Shown one piece after another: positions 4,846-5,544 of a DNA stretch of 5,544 nucleotides (position 1 is the stretch's first letter; every line of letters begins with the position of its first letter). This stretch comes from Acetobacteraceae bacterium (lineage in GTDB: Bacteria; Pseudomonadota; Alphaproteobacteria; Acetobacterales; Acetobacteraceae). The notes below the pieces were generated by a model that ran no database searches, was not told where the DNA came from, and saw only the letters and a list, made by a program, of their open reading frames with translations. Position numbers and translations under genes: made by a program. The DNA lies in the NCBI GenBank assembly GCA_027340195.1, contig DAHWNE010000304.1, positions 1-5,544 on the forward strand, given 5' to 3'.

Positions 4846-5544
4846 ATGGCGCTCTACCTGCTGCGGCGCGTGCTGCTGCTGATCCCGACGCTGTTCGGCA
4901 TCATCGCCATCAATTTCGCGGTGGTGCAGCTGGCCCCGGGCGGGCCGATCCAGCAGATCATGGCCGAGCTGCGCGGACATGCCGGCATGTCGCAGATGAC
5001 CGGCACCACCACCGACATGGGCACCGGGCTCGCCTCCCCGGGCGCCTATCGCGGCGCGGCGGGGATGGATCCCCAGCTGATCGCCCGGCTGCGCCGCAGC
5101 TTCGGCTTCGACAAGCCGCCGCTCACCCGCTTCCTCGACATGGTGGGCGGCTATCTGCGCTTCGATTTCGGCCGCAGCTTCTTCCGCGGCCAGAGCGTGA
5201 TCGCGCTGATCCGCGCCCGCCTGCCGGTCTCCATCTCCCTCGGCCTCTGGTCCACCCTGATCGTGTATCTGGTCTCGATCCCGCTCGGCATCCGCAAGGC
5301 GGTGCATGACGGCACGCGCTTCGATACCGTCACCTCGGCGCTGGTGCTGACCGGCTACGCGATCCCGAGCTTCCTGCTGGCGATCCTGTTGGTGGTGTTG
5401 TTCGCCGGCGGCAGCTTCTGGCACATCTTCCCGCTGCGCGGCCTGGCCTCAACCGGCGCCGCCCACTGGCCCTGGCCGGCGCGGATCGAGGATTACGCCT
5501 GGCACCTGGTGCTGCCGCTCGCCGCCGTCACCGCCGGCGGTTTC
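4846..5544 (+). CDS. yejB: YejB-like ABC transporter permease, N-terminal 233 codons (cut by window end)
   Basis: This is one of the two inner-membrane permeases of the Yej peptide importer. It starts MALYLLRRVLLLIPTLFGII with a first membrane helix at about residues 9-28, followed by VVQLAPGGPIQQI, the typical periplasmic-loop start of DppB/OppB-type permeases. After a loop of variable sequence come FGFDKPPLTRF, LRFDFGRSFFRG, then LPVSISLGLWSTLIVYLVSIPLGIRKAV in two parts, GYAIPSFLLAILLVVLFAGGSF and FPLRGL, nearly matching E. coli YejB as I remember it. Reading is open to the last base; about 125-130 residues, including the cytoplasmic EAA loop that docks the ATPase, should lie beyond. It begins three bases after the yejA stop behind a good GGGAGG, so it is in the same operon; yejE and yejF are expected next but not seen. 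Confidence 0.95.
   Translation, partial: MALYLLRRVLLLIPTLFGIIAINFAVVQLAPGGPIQQIMAELRGHAGMSQMTGTTTDMGTGLASPGAYRGAAGMDPQLIARLRRSFGFDKPPLTRFLDMVGGYLRFDFGRSFFRGQSVIALIRARLPVSISLGLWSTLIVYLVSIPLGIRKAVHDGTRFDTVTSALVLTGYAIPSFLLAILLVVLFAGGSFWHIFPLRGLASTGAAHWPWPARIEDYAWHLVLPLAAVTAGGF

Noticed and set aside
2692..5424. A 910-codon open frame on the minus strand, antisense to hisN, yejA and yejB
   Set aside because: It is a shadow frame of GC-rich coding DNA: the composition is Arg/Gly/Ala/His/Gln-rich without any recognisable domain, and it lies opposite clearly conserved genes.
1..5544. A novel defence, mobile or RNA-based system
   Set aside because: No direct-repeat arrays with spacers, transposase or integrase motifs, tRNA or rRNA-like sequence, or long non-coding stretches are present; every base run over 140 bases is within a conserved gene.

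Overview
This is a GC-rich (roughly 70%), tightly packed stretch of bacterial chromosome with six protein-coding genes: four complete and two cut by the window ends. Protein style and gene content point to an alphaproteobacterium, most likely of the Rhodospirillales/Acetobacteraceae type. The clues are a CycM-like membrane-anchored cytochrome c beside kdsB and a monofunctional prephenate dehydratase, a HisN-type histidinol phosphatase, and a YejAB-type peptide importer. The taxonomic placement is inferred from protein similarity remembered from these families, not from a search.

Layout: on the minus strand, kdsB (267-1004) is followed by the start of pheA (1-270), joined by a 4-base ATGA overlap. 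A 135-base divergent intergenic region (1005-1139) carries a near-perfect 25-bp dyad and candidate promoters in both directions. On the plus strand follow a two-domain cytochrome c (1140-2126), an inositol-monophosphatase-family histidinol phosphatase (2123-2908), a YejA-like substrate-binding protein (2905-4842) and a YejB-like permease (4846 to the window end). Plus-strand genes are separated by -4, -4 and +3 bases on the chosen starts, so they look like one translationally coupled operon.

Functions: the minus-strand pair serves CMP-Kdo (lipopolysaccharide precursor) and phenylalanine synthesis. The plus-strand operon joins a respiratory electron carrier, the penultimate step of histidine synthesis and an oligopeptide/microcin C-type ABC importer, whose remaining parts (YejE, YejF) would be expected beyond the right edge. 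The genes share no single pathway, so this reads as a housekeeping cluster rather than a dedicated system.

No mobile element, CRISPR array, RNA gene or defence-type locus was seen. The points most worth checking are the duplicated di-heme cytochrome, the missing ordinary start codon of the histidinol phosphatase (an ATA sits behind a strong Shine-Dalgarno), the face-to-face promoter/dyad arrangement, and a four-cysteine pattern in the YejA-like protein.
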